DNA from: Roseovarius sp. SCSIO 43702
GTDB taxonomy: Bacteria > Pseudomonadota > Alphaproteobacteria > Rhodobacterales > Rhodobacteraceae
DNA: 64,000 nucleotides
Assembly (NCBI RefSeq): GCF_019599045.1
Contig: NZ_CP080623.1
Location: 1,076,501 to 1,140,500, forward strand
Direction of reading: 5' to 3'
Shown: piece by piece, positions 24,163 through 34,497 of the stretch
How positions within the stretch are numbered: the first letter of the stretch is position 1
How the letters are laid out: each line of letters starts with the position of its first letter
Notes under the pieces: generated by a model
The model's database searches: none
What the model saw: only the letters and a program-made list of their open reading frames with translations
What the model was told of the DNA's origin: nothing
Translations under genes and position numbers: made by a program

Positions 24163-25221
24163 ATGCATCGTCATTTCGAAGACCCGGCAATCAGGGTTTC
24201 GCTTCTCCTGATCGCCACGGTCCTGACCCTTGGTGCGTTGAAGATCAGCGCCGATATCTTCGCGCCGGTGGTTCTGGCGGTGGTGACGGGCATTTTCCTG
24301 GCGCCGGTCACGGATTTTTTCGAGAAGATGGGAATACCCGCGCGGTTCGCGGCGGTGATCGTGTTGGTGATGGGCCTTGCGCTGTTGGGGTTCATCATGT
24401 TCCTGATCGAGCCGATGATCTGGACGATCGCGGAGGCGCTGCCGCAAATCAGGCTCGAGATCCGAGCGTGGATCTACGAGCTGAGGGGGCTGATCCGCGG
24501 CCTCGACGAGGTCAATCGCGAGGTCGAGGAGGCGCTGGGAGGCAATGGCACCAGCGCGGCGAACGGCGAGGAAGGCGCGAGCCCCATGCCCGACATGTCG
24601 ACCGCGCTTTTCCTCGCGCCCGTGATCCTCATGCAGGCGCTGATCTTCGTGGGCACGCTCTTCTTCTTTCTCATGACGCGCAAGAACATCTATCGCTGGC
24701 TGTCCAGGTATATCGGAACCGAGGCGGATACCGAGATCATCCTGGGACGGTTCACCGCGGTCGAGCGGCTGGTGTCGCATTACTTCGTGACCATCTCGTC
24801 GATCAACGCGGGGCTTGGCGTGTCGCTGGGCGCGCTGCTGATGGCGATCGGGATGCCGGGTGCGCTCATCTGGGGCGTTGCGGCGTTCCTGCTGAACTTC
24901 ATCCTCTATCTCGGGCCGGTGATCCTTGTCGGTGCGCTTCTCGTCTCGGGAATCGTGGTCTTTGACGGGATCATGAGCGTCGTGCCGGCCGCGATCTTCC
25001 TGTGCCTCAACATGATCGAGGGGCAGTTCCTGACCCCCGCGCTTGTCGGGCGCTTCATCTCGGTCAACCCGCTGCTGATCTTCGTTTCGCTCGTCTTCTG
25101 GCTGTGGCTCTGGGGGCCGATCGGCGGGATCATCGCGATCCCGCTTCTGGTGTTCATCCTCGTCATGCTCGACATATTCGACCCCGAGGAGGATCTTGCC
25201 GAGGTCGAGACGGAAACCTGA
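24163..25221 (+). CDS. AI-2E family transporter (YdiK/PerM-like)
   Basis: This 352-residue membrane protein has helices near residues 10-50 and 65-88, a soluble loop around 100-145, and a C-terminal cluster of helices from about 150 to 340. The segment with HYFVTISSINAGLG and the loop QFLTPALVGRFISVNPL match the AI-2E/UPF0118 family. Members export small molecules or act in acid/osmotic stress; the substrate here is unknown. It is probably cotranscribed with the Crp/Fnr gene. Confidence 0.85.
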   Translation: MHRHFEDPAIRVSLLLIATVLTLGALKISADIFAPVVLAVVTGIFLAPVTDFFEKMGIPARFAAVIVLVMGLALLGFIMFLIEPMIWTIAEALPQIRLEIRAWIYELRGLIRGLDEVNREVEEALGGNGTSAANGEEGASPMPDMSTALFLAPVILMQALIFVGTLFFFLMTRKNIYRWLSRYIGTEADTEIILGRFTAVERLVSHYFVTISSINAGLGVSLGALLMAIGMPGALIWGVAAFLLNFILYLGPVILVGALLVSGIVVFDGIMSVVPAAIFLCLNMIEGQFLTPALVGRFISVNPLLIFVSLVFWLWLWGPIGGIIAIPLLVFILVMLDIFDPEEDLAEVETET

Positions 25222-25225
25222 GCGC

Positions 25226-26857
25226 TCAGACCGATTCCTCGGGGATGCCGGGCAGGGGGGCGGCCATTTCGCGCGCCGCGTCGGAATCGTATCTCACGAG
25301 GAAGCCATGCCGATTTTCGGGCGGGGCGGCGCTGTTGTCGTTCACGAGGCGCAGCCATTTCTCGAAACCGCGTGTCACGTCGAGATACTCCTCGCGGTCC
25401 GGCACGTCTTTGGGCAGCCAGTTGAAGAGGATGCGGCGGCGGAAATGATCCACCTGATCGGGCCGCGTGAGCAGGAGCCCGGCCTCGGTGTCCCACCTCA
25501 TGCTCCGGCCGTTGAGATTGGCCGACGAGACGATCGCGCTCGTGTCGTCGAAGATCGACACCTTGGAGTGAACGTAGATGAGCGGGGCGTCGCGCAGGGT
25601 GGCGCGGCCTTCATGCCTGTCCTCGTCGCGGCGCGGCTGCACGGGGGAGGCGACGAGAAGCCGGTCGCGCCCGAAGGCGCGACGCAGGATCTCGAGCGAG
25701 CGGACCTGAAGGTGCTCTCCGTAGCGTGCATCAAGGCCGTAATTGCCCGAGAAGGCGACCGTCTCGGGCGCGGCGGGCAGGACGATGAAGAGGCGCAGGT
25801 CGGGGCAATCCCGCGCGCGGCGCGCGAGGGCACGCGCGATGGGTAGATGGCGCAGGAACTGGGTTTCGAGGTAGATGAGCCGCTCGGCGCGTCCGATCTC
25901 GTCGAGATGTTGCTGGCGAAGCTCCTCGACCACGGTCTTGGGCGCGACCCACCAGAGATTGCGCAGGCGCACGCGCGAGATCGTGCGCAGGAAACCCTCG
26001 GCAGGCGGGGCCGCCGGCGCCTCTTTCGCGACGGTATCGAGGAAGGTCTCGATATGGCGGGCGGCGCTCTCGGCGATGGGGCCGCGGACGAAGACCTGGA
26101 CATCCTGCCAGGTCCTTTCCGCCGACCGCTCGTGATCCTTGGTGTCGTAGCGGCGTTCGTTGAGGTCGAGCCCGCCGATGCTGAGATAGTTGCGGTCGAA
26201 AACGGCGATCTTCTGGTGATGGGTCGCGGGGATGAGCGTGACACGGGCCGGATGGGTTTCGAGCTGCCCGTCGCGCGTCGGCAGGATGATGTCGCGCAGG
26301 CGCGGCGTTTCCCGGCGGAAGCGGTCGCGCTGCGGGTCGGTCATGTCCTTCCACAACATGCGCAACTCGCGCAGTTTCTGGCGCACCAGCGGCCCGAAAA
26401 GGACGCGCGGGAAGGGACCGACGGCGGCGTCATGCAGGGCGGGGATGAAGACCAGCCCCGGTGCGTCGTCCCGCGACAGTTCGCGCACCGCCGCCACCTG
26501 CCGGCAGGTCCGCCAGGTGTTCTGGTGCATCTCGGGCGCCGCCACGGGATCGAAATCGCTGACCACGAGGCGGATCGAGACGCCGCGATCGAGCGTGTGA
26601 ATCACGAGGTCGAACCATGTTTCGCCGATTTCGCGCGCCTCGTCGCTGCGCAGTTTCGTGCAGAAATCGAAGACCCGGAAGCTGCAGAGAATCTCGTCCT
26701 GTGCATTCAGGAAGGCGCGTTCGAGCTGCGGATAGGCTTCCTCGGCGGTGATGCAGACCTCGAGGTCGCGGATCGGGCCGGTTTCGCCCTCGGAAGGGGC
26801 GGGTGCCTTCGGGGTCTCGCCCGTCTCGTGTGAGTCGCTGTCGCGCGCGTTACGCAT
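25226..26857 (-). CDS. Phospholipase D-like protein with two HKD motifs
   Basis: This 543-residue protein has two HxKxxxxD motifs: HQK...D at residues 214-221 and HSK...D at 430-437. Both are intact, as needed for phosphatidyl transfer or hydrolysis (cardiolipin synthase or PLD type). No signal peptide or N-terminal membrane helix is seen. I start at 26857, where AAAGG precedes; 80 upstream codons are not family-like. The stop is 5 bases from the AI-2E gene end. A possible EcfG-type promoter lies 200 bases upstream (27059-27083). Confidence 0.85.
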   Translation of the reverse strand: MRNARDSDSHETGETPKAPAPSEGETGPIRDLEVCITAEEAYPQLERAFLNAQDEILCSFRVFDFCTKLRSDEAREIGETWFDLVIHTLDRGVSIRLVVSDFDPVAAPEMHQNTWRTCRQVAAVRELSRDDAPGLVFIPALHDAAVGPFPRVLFGPLVRQKLRELRMLWKDMTDPQRDRFRRETPRLRDIILPTRDGQLETHPARVTLIPATHHQKIAVFDRNYLSIGGLDLNERRYDTKDHERSAERTWQDVQVFVRGPIAESAARHIETFLDTVAKEAPAAPPAEGFLRTISRVRLRNLWWVAPKTVVEELRQQHLDEIGRAERLIYLETQFLRHLPIARALARRARDCPDLRLFIVLPAAPETVAFSGNYGLDARYGEHLQVRSLEILRRAFGRDRLLVASPVQPRRDEDRHEGRATLRDAPLIYVHSKVSIFDDTSAIVSSANLNGRSMRWDTEAGLLLTRPDQVDHFRRRILFNWLPKDVPDREEYLDVTRGFEKWLRLVNDNSAAPPENRHGFLVRYDSDAAREMAAPLPGIPEESV

Positions 26858-26931
26858 GGGGGCCTTTCCCTGTTGTGCCTGCGTTTGCCCGGTGCCGTCC
26901 CCGCCGGGTCGGGTTTGCGACGAGACAAAGG

Positions 26932-26959
26932 TGCCCCCGCCATGGGAGTGACGGGGGCA
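26932..26959. other. Inverted repeat in the phospholipase D upstream region
   Basis: TGCCCCCG (26932-26939) and CGGGGGCA (26952-26959) form a perfect 8-base stem with a 12-base loop. It is in the 246-base gap between the brkB-like stop and the phospholipase D start. It could be an mRNA hairpin in the leader, or a terminator remnant without a T-run. Nothing else clear is visible in the gap. Confidence 0.4.
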
Positions 26960-27058
26960 GGCATCCGAGGGACAGTCGGATGAAAGCGTGTGCGGTTGAA
27001 TGGGATGGGACGCCGCACACACCGGGGAAGACGCAAATTCGAGACGTCTCATTTTCCG

Positions 27059-27083
27059 AACACCCGCCGGGGCGGTTGGTTCC
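27059..27083 (-). promoter_or_regulatory. Possible EcfG-type promoter for the phospholipase D gene
   Basis: On the minus strand GGAAC (27083-27079), 16 bases and TGTT (27062-27059) give a near match, the same -10 variant as before nepR. The distance to the ATG (about 200 bases) is long, which lowers confidence. Confidence 0.4.
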
Positions 27084-27103
27084 CGTATGGGTCGCAAAAA
27101 ATT

Positions 27104-28174
27104 TCATCCCGCCATCTCCGGGTTGGTGTTCGGGCGGGCCGGTCGCTCGTCGGGCGTTGCACCTGACTTATCATCATCCTCTTTCGCGGACGGCTGGGCG
27201 TCGAGGACATCCGTGGGATCGGCGAGTCGGACTTCGCCCGAGTCGTCGAGGATGTTGTCGGCCACATAGGCGCGGCGCTGCCCCGGTGGGCGCTGGGCGC
27301 CGACGGTCGTGTCCTCGGCGGTCTGGAGCTCGAGCTCGGCGTTGATCTGGGCGCCGATGAGCACGACGAAGGCGCTGATATAAAGCCAGAAGAGCAGCGC
27401 CACGAGGGCGCCGAGCGAGCCGTAGACCTCGTTGAAGGAGCCGAAATTGCGCAGATACATCGAGAAGGCCACCGACCCCGCGAGCCACGTCAGCAGCGCG
27501 AAGACCGCCCCCGGCGTGAGCCACGACACGACCGCGCCGCGACGGTTGGGACCGAACCGGTAGAGCAGGCCGATGCAGAAGAACATGACCGCCAACAGCA
27601 CGATCCACTTGAGCCCGGTGACGAGAAGTTCGACCTTGAAGGGCAGGTTGAGAAGCGCCATCGCCACGGGCAGCGCGATGACGAGCCCCACGGCCACGAT
27701 CGCCGCGAAGAGCATCAGCAGCGTCAGGCCGATCGAAGCCACGTAGCGCATCACCGTGTTCCGGCGATTGGTCTCGCGGTAGACCGAGTTGAGGCCCCGG
27801 ATCATCGCCGCCGTCGCGTTCTTGGCCGACCAGACCGAGACCGCGATGGAGAGGATCGACGCCCATTGCAGCGTCGTGTTGTCCGCGATGATGAGTTGGT
27901 TCACCTGATCCTGGATCAGGAGAAGGGCCTCCTCGGGCAGGAACTGCCGGACCATGTCGAACTGTGCCAGAAGCACGTCGGGGTCGCCCGCGAAGCCCCA
28001 GATCGCCACGAGGGCGGCGATGGCGGGGAAGAGGGACAGGAGCGCATAGAAGGCCACCCCGGCCGCGATGAGGCCGAGGTTGCGATTGTCGATTTCGACC
28101 ACGACCCGGACAAGGACGCGCCACCAGACGCGCGGTCCGAATTCGGTCGGGGTCACGACATACTTGCGGTCCAT
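27104..28174 (-). CDS. YihY/BrkB family inner-membrane protein
   Basis: This 356-residue protein has about six membrane helices with the family's GVAFYALLSLFPAIAAL near residues 39-55 and the SVWSAKNATAAMIRGLNSVY segment. A conserved late region contains GSLGALVALLFWLYISAFVVLIGAQINAE (split here for length: GSLGALVALLFW, then IGAQINAE). A soluble acidic tail follows from about 300. BrkB was once called a ribonuclease or serum-resistance factor; the true role is unclear. It follows the PLDc_N gene within 2 bases and likely shares its EcfG-type promoter. Confidence 0.88.
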   Translation of the reverse strand: MDRKYVVTPTEFGPRVWWRVLVRVVVEIDNRNLGLIAAGVAFYALLSLFPAIAALVAIWGFAGDPDVLLAQFDMVRQFLPEEALLLIQDQVNQLIIADNTTLQWASILSIAVSVWSAKNATAAMIRGLNSVYRETNRRNTVMRYVASIGLTLLMLFAAIVAVGLVIALPVAMALLNLPFKVELLVTGLKWIVLLAVMFFCIGLLYRFGPNRRGAVVSWLTPGAVFALLTWLAGSVAFSMYLRNFGSFNEVYGSLGALVALLFWLYISAFVVLIGAQINAELELQTAEDTTVGAQRPPGQRRAYVADNILDDSGEVRLADPTDVLDAQPSAKEDDDKSGATPDERPARPNTNPEMAG

Positions 28175-28176
28175 GC

Positions 28177-28362
28177 CTATGCTTTGGCTGACCTTGGTCC
28201 GGCGATGAGCCAGATGATGAAGCCCAGGAGCGGCAGCAGCACCACGAGAAGCACCCAGAGCACCTTCTTGCCGGTCGAGGCGCTCGAGCCGACGATGGAC
28301 ACGATGGCCCAGATGTCGAGCACGAGGAGGATGAAGCCGCCAATTCCGCTCACTTCGGTCAT
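28177..28362 (-). CDS. PLDc_N-type small membrane protein
   Basis: This 61-residue protein has two membrane helices with a basic turn (SSASTGKKVLWVLLVVLLP). It ends WLIAGPRSAKA. This is the PLDc_N pattern (the N-terminal membrane part of cardiolipin synthases found alone). It is followed by the brkB-like gene with a 2-base gap. An EcfG-type promoter (28419-28444) lies 57 bases upstream. Confidence 0.8.
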   Translation of the reverse strand: MTEVSGIGGFILLVLDIWAIVSIVGSSASTGKKVLWVLLVVLLPLLGFIIWLIAGPRSAKA

Positions 28363-28418
28363 TTGATCTTCCTTTCCGTTTCTGCCGCGCGTGTCGCTGC
28401 GCGTTATGTCAAATGACG

Positions 28419-28444
28419 AACGTCGCGGCGGGCGATACGGTTCC
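28419..28444 (-). promoter_or_regulatory. EcfG-type promoter for the PLDc_N-brkB pair
   Basis: On the minus strand GGAAC (28444-28440), 17 bases and CGTT (28422-28419) match the consensus exactly. It lies just beyond the end of the gamma-glutamyltransferase gene. Confidence 0.75.
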
Positions 28445-28462
28445 GGCGCGCGGCGGCGGATT

Positions 28463-30037
28463 TCATGGCGCGGCCGCCACCGTGTCGGCCCAATGGGCCA
28501 TGATCTCGGTTGCGCCGCTGTTGCGGCCCTCGTGACGCCCGACGACCGAGGGGCAGGCGAAGTGGAACGGGTAGGCCGCGCGCGGCGCCGGGGTGAGCGA
28601 CGGCACCGCCCGAGCGAGTTCGGTGCGCAGCGTCTCGGGCAGCGCGGCGTCGGCGATGGTGGTGTCGGCGAGGCTCATGTCGATGCGGGGCGTATGCATG
28701 GCGTCATTCACGTCCATCCCGAAATCGAGCAGCCAGGCGGCGATCTGCGCCACGGCCGGCATGATCTTGCGCCCGCCCGCCGCGCCGAGCGCGAAGCGCG
28801 CGCCGTCGGCACGTTCGAGCAGCGTGGGGCACATGTTGGCGAGGCAGCGCTTGCCCGGGCCGATGGAGTTGGGCCGCCCCGGTTCGGGGTCGAACCACAT
28901 GATCCCGTTGTTCATGAGCATCCCGGTGCCGGGAAGCGTCAGGCGCGAGCCGAAGATCGACAGGAGCGTCTGGGTGACGGCGACCATCGTGCCCTCGGCA
29001 TCCACGACGTTGAAATGCGTGGTGCAGGTCATGCCGGTGCCGCCGTCGCGGTCGCCCATGGTCTCGAGCCGCTCGCCATTGGCGATCCGCACGGCGCGGT
29101 CGAGCGCGGCGTAGTCCGGTGCGGCGGGGGTGGGGCCGCCGGGGGACCACTCGGCGAGCATCTGGAACACGCGTTCGAGCGTGGGTCCCGCCGTCATCTC
29201 GGGTGTCCCGAGGATGCGATGACCGCGATAGGCCATGTCGGAGGCGGGCACGATGCGGGCGGTGTAATCGGCGAAATCGGCAGGCGTGTGACGGCCCCCG
29301 GCGTCCTGCAGGTCCGACACGATGCGTTCGGCCAGGGCGCCGGTATAGAAGGCGTCCGCGCCTTCATCGGCAAGCGTCGAGAGCGTATTTGCCAAGCCGT
29401 TCAGGTCGCAGCGCGTCTCGTCGAGGGCAGTCCAGGCGGAGGCCTTGGGAAAGCCCGCGTCGTCGAGGAAGATCGCGCGCGAGGTGGGAAAGCCCGCCAG
29501 CGCCCGCGCGGATCCCGCGATGATGAGCTGCGCATACCAGTCCACCAGAAGCCCGGCCCGCGCCTCGGCGATGGCGGGGGCAAGAAGATCGGCCCAGTCG
29601 AGCGAGCCGAAGGCGCGGTGCGCGGCGCCCATGCCCGCGACGAGGCCCGGAATGGCGACCGAGCGGGCGCCCATGAGGTTCGCGTCGTCCTTGACCTGCG
29701 GCCAGGCGAAGAGGTCGCCCGCCTTGCCGCCCACGACCGGGTAGTCCTCGATCCTGAGACCCGAGGGCGCGCGCATGCCGAAATCGACCACCTGCGCGCC
29801 GGCGTCGCCCGCGCGGCGGACGATCATGTAGCCGCCGCCGCCCGGTCCGCTCATCCACGGCTCGACCACGCCGAGCGCGAACGAGGTGGCGATGGCCGCG
29901 TCGACCGCGTTGCCGCCGCGCGTGAGGATGTCGGCGCCGATCTGCGCCGCGATGCGGTTCTGCGCCGTGACGAGGCCGCGCTCGGAGGTGACGGCGGGCT
30001 TGGTGATGGTCTGGGTCTGGCTGGCGGCGCGGGACAT
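28463..30037 (-). CDS. Gamma-glutamyltransferase family protein
   Basis: This 524-residue enzyme is of the Ntn-hydrolase gamma-glutamyltranspeptidase family, which cleaves itself before a threonine. The candidate nucleophile is in TCTTHFNVVD (near residue 340). The GPGGGGYM and ERVFQML regions are also visible. No signal peptide is seen, so it may act in the cytoplasm; such homologues often hydrolyse other gamma-glutamyl or cephalosporin-type amides. The substrate is uncertain. It is separated from carB by 81 bases. Confidence 0.88.
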   Translation of the reverse strand: MSRAASQTQTITKPAVTSERGLVTAQNRIAAQIGADILTRGGNAVDAAIATSFALGVVEPWMSGPGGGGYMIVRRAGDAGAQVVDFGMRAPSGLRIEDYPVVGGKAGDLFAWPQVKDDANLMGARSVAIPGLVAGMGAAHRAFGSLDWADLLAPAIAEARAGLLVDWYAQLIIAGSARALAGFPTSRAIFLDDAGFPKASAWTALDETRCDLNGLANTLSTLADEGADAFYTGALAERIVSDLQDAGGRHTPADFADYTARIVPASDMAYRGHRILGTPEMTAGPTLERVFQMLAEWSPGGPTPAAPDYAALDRAVRIANGERLETMGDRDGGTGMTCTTHFNVVDAEGTMVAVTQTLLSIFGSRLTLPGTGMLMNNGIMWFDPEPGRPNSIGPGKRCLANMCPTLLERADGARFALGAAGGRKIMPAVAQIAAWLLDFGMDVNDAMHTPRIDMSLADTTIADAALPETLRTELARAVPSLTPAPRAAYPFHFACPSVVGRHEGRNSGATEIMAHWADTVAAAP

Positions 30038-30118
30038 GGGGGCACCCTCTGCAACGGCATGATGGCCGGCAGAGTGTGGAGCCTTGGCGCGAAAGTCAAT
30101 CGAACGCGGCGCCGGGCC

Positions 30119-33100
30119 TCAGGTGCTTCCCTGAAGCGGCAGGACGCCGAGATCGCCCTCGAGCCGTGCCTTCATCGCCTGCGCCGCGGCGTGGGAGCCG
30201 GCGGCGGTGGTGAAATAGGGCAACTTGTCATAAAGCGCGACCGAGCGGATCTCGCGGCTGTCCTCGACCGCCTGCGCGCCCTCGGTCGTGTTCATGACGA
30301 GCGCGATCTGTTCGTTCTTGAGCATGTCGACGATGTTGGGGCGGCCTTCATAGACCTTCTGGACCGTCTCGCAGGTGAGGCCGTTTTCCTCGAGGAAGGC
30401 CGCGGTGCCGCGCGTCGCGACGAGGGAGAACCCGAGGTCGACGAGGGTTTGCGCCGTTTCGATCATCTGCGGCGTCTTGTCGGCATCCTTGATCGAGACG
30501 AAGACGCGGCCCTCGGTGGGCAGGTTCACGCCGGCGCCGAGCTGTGCCTTGAGAAAGGCGCGGGCGAAGGAGACGTCCCAGCCCATGACCTCGCCGGTGG
30601 AGCGCATTTCCGGCCCCAGGATCGTGTCGACGCCGGGGAAGCGGGCGAAGGGCAGCACCGCCTCCTTGACCGAGAACCACGGCATCGCGGGATCGGCGAG
30701 CGTCAGCGGATCGGCCATCGGCAGAGTGCCGGGTTTCGCGTCCTCGGGATAGGAGCCGCGATGGGGGAAGTTCGAGAGCGGCTCACCGGCCATGAGGCGG
30801 GCGGCGATGGAGGCGATGGCGGAATCGGTGGCCTTGGCCACGAAGGGCACGGTGCGCGAGGCGCGGGGGTTGACCTCGATGAGGTAGATGTCGCCGTTCT
30901 TGACCGCGAATTGCACGTTCATGAGACCGACGACGCCCAGCTCGAGCGCGAGCGCGCGGGTCTGGCGCTCGATCTCCTCGATGGTCTCGCGCGAGAGCGT
31001 GTAGGGCGGGAGCGAACAGGCGCTGTCGCCGGAATGCACGCCCGCCTCCTCGATATGTTGCATGATGCCCGCGACATGCACGTCGGTCCCGTCGCAAAGC
31101 GCGTCCACGTCGCATTCGATGGCGCCCGAGAGATAGCCGTCGAGCAGGACCGGGCTCTTGCCCGAGACCACGACCGCCTCGGCGATGTAGCGCTCGAGAT
31201 GGGCCATGTCGCGCACGATCTCCATCGCGCGGCCACCCAGGACGTAGGAGGGGCGGATCACCAGCGGGAAGCCGATCTCCTCGGCGATCGCCAGCGCCTG
31301 CGCGTCGGTCGAGGCGATGCCGTTCCGGGGCTGTTTCAGACCGAGCTTGTTGACGAGCGCCTGGAACCGCTCGCGGTCCTCGGCGAGGTCGATCGCGTCG
31401 GGCGAGGTGCCGAGGATCGGGATGCCCTCGGCCTCGAGCGCGTTGGCGAGCTTCAGCGGCGTCTGGCCGCCGAACTGGACGATGACGCCGTGCAAGGTGC
31501 CGTTCTCCTGCTCGACGCGCAGGATTTCCATGACGTGTTCGAAGGTGAGCGGCTCGAAATAGAGCCGGTCGGACGTGTCGTAATCGGTCGAGACGGTCTC
31601 GGGGTTGCAGTTGACCATGATCGTCTCGTAGCCCGCGTCCGAGAGCGCGAAACAGGCGTGACAGCAGCAATAGTCGAACTCGATCCCCTGGCCGATGCGG
31701 TTGGGGCCGCCGCCGAGGATCACGACCTTCTTCGCGTCCGACGGGCGCGCTTCGCATTCCACGTCGCCCATGACGGGGGTTTCGTAGGTGGAATACATGT
31801 AGGGTGTCTGGGCCTCGAACTCGGCGGCGCAGGTGTCGATGCGCTTGAAGACGGCGGTGACGCCCCGCGCGTGGCGCGCGGCGCGGACCTGTGCCTCGGT
31901 CATGCCGGTCAGCGTGGCGAGGCGGGCGTCGGTGAAGCCCATCATCTTGAGCCGCCTGAGCGCGGGCTCGTCTTCGGGCAGACCGTCCGCGCGCACGGCT
32001 TCCTCGGCCTCGACGATCTCGCGGATGCGGGCGAGGAACCACGGATCGAAGGAGGTGGCGTGGTGGATGTCGTCGTCCGACAGACCGTGGCGCATGGCCT
32101 GCGCGATGGTGCGGATGCGGTCCGGCGTCTGGGCGCTGAGCGCGCGGATGATGGCGGCGTGGTCGGGGGCGCCCTCGATCTCGATCTCGTCGAAACCCGA
32201 AAGCCCCGTCTCCATCGAGGCGAGCGCCTTTTGCAGCGATTCGTGGATCGTGCGGCCGATGGCCATGGCCTCGCCCACGGATTTCATCGCGGTGGTGAGG
32301 GTGGGCTTGCTGCCGGGGAACTTCTCGAAGGCGAAGCGCGGGATCTTGGTCACGACATAGTCGATCGTGGGCTCGAAGCTGGCCGGCGTGACCTTGGTGA
32401 TGTCGTTGTCGAGCTCATCGAGCGTGTAGCCCACGGCGAGTTTCGCGGCGATCTTGGCGATGGGGAAGCCCGTGGCCTTGGACGCCAGCGCCGAGGAGCG
32501 CGACACGCGCGGGTTCATCTCGATCACCACCATCCGCCCGTCATCGGGATTGACGGCCCATTGCACGTTCGAGCCACCCGTCTCGACGCCGATCTCGCGC
32601 AGGACGGCGATGGAGTGGTTGCGCATCACCTGGTATTCCTTGTCGGTGAGCGTGAGCGCGGGGGCCACGGTGATCGAATCGCCGGTGTGGACGCCCATGG
32701 GATCGACGTTCTCGATGGCGCAGACGATGATGGCGTTGTCGGCGCGGTCGCGCACGACCTCCATCTCGTATTCCTTCCACCCCAGCAGCGACTCGTCGAT
32801 GAGGATCTGGCTGACGGGCGAGGCGTCGAGGCCGGATTTGCAGTAGTATTCGTAATCGTCACGGTTATAGGCCACGCCGCCGCCGGTGCCGCCCAAGGTG
32901 AAGGCGGGGCGGATGATCGCGGGAAGGCCCACGTGGTCGATGGCGGCCATGGCCTCGTCGAGCGAGTTGGCGATGGTGGCCTTGGGGTTCTCGATCCCGA
33001 GCCGGTCCATCGCCTCGCGGAAGAGCTTGCGGTCCTCGGCCATCTCGATGGCCTCGCGGTTGGCGCCGATGAGCTCGACACCGAATTTCTCGAGCACGCC

Positions 33101-33415
33101 CATGTCGGCCGCGGCAAGCGCGGTGTTGAGGCCGGTCTGTCCGCCCATCGTGGGCAGAAGCGCGTCGGGGCGTTCCTTCTCGATGATCCTGGCGACGATC
33201 TCGGGGGTGATCGGCTCGATATAGGTGGCGTCGGCGAGCTCGGGGTCGGTCATGATGGTGGCGGGGTTCGAGTTCACCAGGATGACGCGATACCCTTCCT
33301 CGCGCAGCGCCTTGCAGGCCTGGGCGCCCGAATAGTCGAATTCGCAGGCCTGTCCGATGATGATGGGACCCGCGCCGATGATCATGATGGACTTGATATC
33401 GTCTCGTCTCGGCAT
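30119..33415 (-). CDS. carB: Carbamoyl-phosphate synthase large subunit
   Basis: This 1098-residue protein has the two ATP-grasp halves of CarB: the N-terminal [19 protein letters not shown], and the repeat-equivalent [19 protein letters not shown]. It makes carbamoyl phosphate for arginine and pyrimidine synthesis. The start at 33415 matches the family start ([14 protein letters not shown]); the frame is open 58 codons further but that part is not conserved. The small subunit carA is not in the window. argF, which uses the product, is at 52767. Confidence 0.96.
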   Translation of the reverse strand: MPRRDDIKSIMIIGAGPIIIGQACEFDYSGAQACKALREEGYRVILVNSNPATIMTDPELADATYIEPITPEIVARIIEKERPDALLPTMGGQTGLNTALAAADMGVLEKFGVELIGANREAIEMAEDRKLFREAMDRLGIENPKATIANSLDEAMAAIDHVGLPAIIRPAFTLGGTGGGVAYNRDDYEYYCKSGLDASPVSQILIDESLLGWKEYEMEVVRDRADNAIIVCAIENVDPMGVHTGDSITVAPALTLTDKEYQVMRNHSIAVLREIGVETGGSNVQWAVNPDDGRMVVIEMNPRVSRSSALASKATGFPIAKIAAKLAVGYTLDELDNDITKVTPASFEPTIDYVVTKIPRFAFEKFPGSKPTLTTAMKSVGEAMAIGRTIHESLQKALASMETGLSGFDEIEIEGAPDHAAIIRALSAQTPDRIRTIAQAMRHGLSDDDIHHATSFDPWFLARIREIVEAEEAVRADGLPEDEPALRRLKMMGFTDARLATLTGMTEAQVRAARHARGVTAVFKRIDTCAAEFEAQTPYMYSTYETPVMGDVECEARPSDAKKVVILGGGPNRIGQGIEFDYCCCHACFALSDAGYETIMVNCNPETVSTDYDTSDRLYFEPLTFEHVMEILRVEQENGTLHGVIVQFGGQTPLKLANALEAEGIPILGTSPDAIDLAEDRERFQALVNKLGLKQPRNGIASTDAQALAIAEEIGFPLVIRPSYVLGGRAMEIVRDMAHLERYIAEAVVVSGKSPVLLDGYLSGAIECDVDALCDGTDVHVAGIMQHIEEAGVHSGDSACSLPPYTLSRETIEEIERQTRALALELGVVGLMNVQFAVKNGDIYLIEVNPRASRTVPFVAKATDSAIASIAARLMAGEPLSNFPHRGSYPEDAKPGTLPMADPLTLADPAMPWFSVKEAVLPFARFPGVDTILGPEMRSTGEVMGWDVSFARAFLKAQLGAGVNLPTEGRVFVSIKDADKTPQMIETAQTLVDLGFSLVATRGTAAFLEENGLTCETVQKVYEGRPNIVDMLKNEQIALVMNTTEGAQAVEDSREIRSVALYDKLPYFTTAAGSHAAAQAMKARLEGDLGVLPLQGST

Positions 33416-33540
33416 GGCGGCCCCCGGTGATGCGCAAATTGCTGGGGTTATATCCATCGCGCGCGAGGGCGCAAGGGGCCGAGGCGCCTGCAAGGGCGTG
33501 CGCGGTGCGATTCCGGCGCGCGCGACACCGGAGCACGAAC

Positions 33541-33573
33541 GAAAACGGCGCGAGGGCCCAAACCGTCGCGCCG
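33541..33573 (-). terminator. Rho-independent terminator of the outer-membrane protein gene
   Basis: On the minus strand CGGCGCGA (33573-33566) pairs with TCGCGCCG (33553-33546) around a 12-base loop and is followed by TTTTC. It is 28 bases after the stop of the outer-membrane gene and separates it from carB. Confidence 0.75.
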
Positions 33574-33600
33574 CGCTCGCGGTCCGCAAGGAGCGCGATG

Positions 33601-34251
33601 TCAGAATCGCAGGGCGTAGCCGATGCGAATCTCGTTCGCCTCGAAATCATCCAGAGTGAGCGGGACGATCGTAGGAAACGTGTTCGGTCCGGTCGAGGTG
33701 GAGCCGTAATTGGTGTGGCGGAACTCCACTCTCATCATCGAGCGGTCGCTCCTGGATATGTCGAGTCCCAGCGCAGCCGTGTAGCCGTGCATGAACTTGT
33801 TTCTCGTCGGGTTGCCGCCCACGCCGGCGAACTGGGTCTGGACCAGGCCGGAGGCAAGCCCGACCGCGACATAGGGCAGGTATTGGCCCATGCCGTAGCC
33901 CAACCGCGCCCGCAGCGCGGCCCCGGCTTCGAGTTGCTGGTCGACGCTCTGCGTGGGCGCGGTGTTGACGGGGCCGGGATCATCGAGGCCCGCGGCGAAG
34001 ACTTCGCCCTCGACCCCGCCGATCAGGTTCGAGGAAAGTTGCCAGTTATAGCCGACGAAAGCACCGCCCAGCAATCCTTCGGGAGACGAGTCGAAGCGGA
34101 CGGCGGGGTTCGAGGTGACGAAACCGCCGGCATCGCCCGAGCCGTAGCCGAGTTGGACACCAGCATACATGCCGCTCCAGTCCTGTGCCTGCGTCGGTGC
34201 CGCGCCCACAGCCAGGACACCCCCGGCGACGAGAGTAAGCAAACGTTTCAT
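33601..34251 (-). CDS. Outer-membrane beta-barrel protein (Omp25/31 or opacity-protein type)
   Basis: This 216-residue protein starts with a Sec signal (cleavage near APTQAQD, residue 22) and has alternating strands typical of an 8-stranded barrel. Examples are [45 protein letters not shown] and a final RIGYALRF. The last residue is Phe, as required for outer-membrane assembly. Small barrels of this class are abundant surface proteins; a specific function cannot be read. It stands alone with its own terminator. Confidence 0.85.
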   Translation of the reverse strand: MKRLLTLVAGGVLAVGAAPTQAQDWSGMYAGVQLGYGSGDAGGFVTSNPAVRFDSSPEGLLGGAFVGYNWQLSSNLIGGVEGEVFAAGLDDPGPVNTAPTQSVDQQLEAGAALRARLGYGMGQYLPYVAVGLASGLVQTQFAGVGGNPTRNKFMHGYTAALGLDISRSDRSMMRVEFRHTNYGSTSTGPNTFPTIVPLTLDDFEANEIRIGYALRF

Positions 34252-34497
34252 GATGAATTCCCCAATGTATCGTAATGTCGCCGAATGGCTGCAATGGCCG
34301 AAACCATACGCGCACGCGCGATCGCATGCCTATATGTTTACGTTTGGGGACTCGGGTTGAGTTGCGAAATTGTCACGGCGCGCCGGATGGCGGCGGTCAT
34401 GTGTTCCGCACGCCGCGCGCAGGGGAATTTTGGGGGTGTCGGAGCCTCTTGCGCACAGTAAACAGCGGCGCAGGAAAGCGACGGGGGCGATGACCAG

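Noticed and set aside
28391..33430. Very long plus-strand open frame opposite the gamma-glutamyltransferase and carB genes
   Set aside because: It mirrors two strongly supported minus-strand genes in a high-GC genome. The product is low-complexity (His, Arg, Gly, Asp rich) and matches no family.
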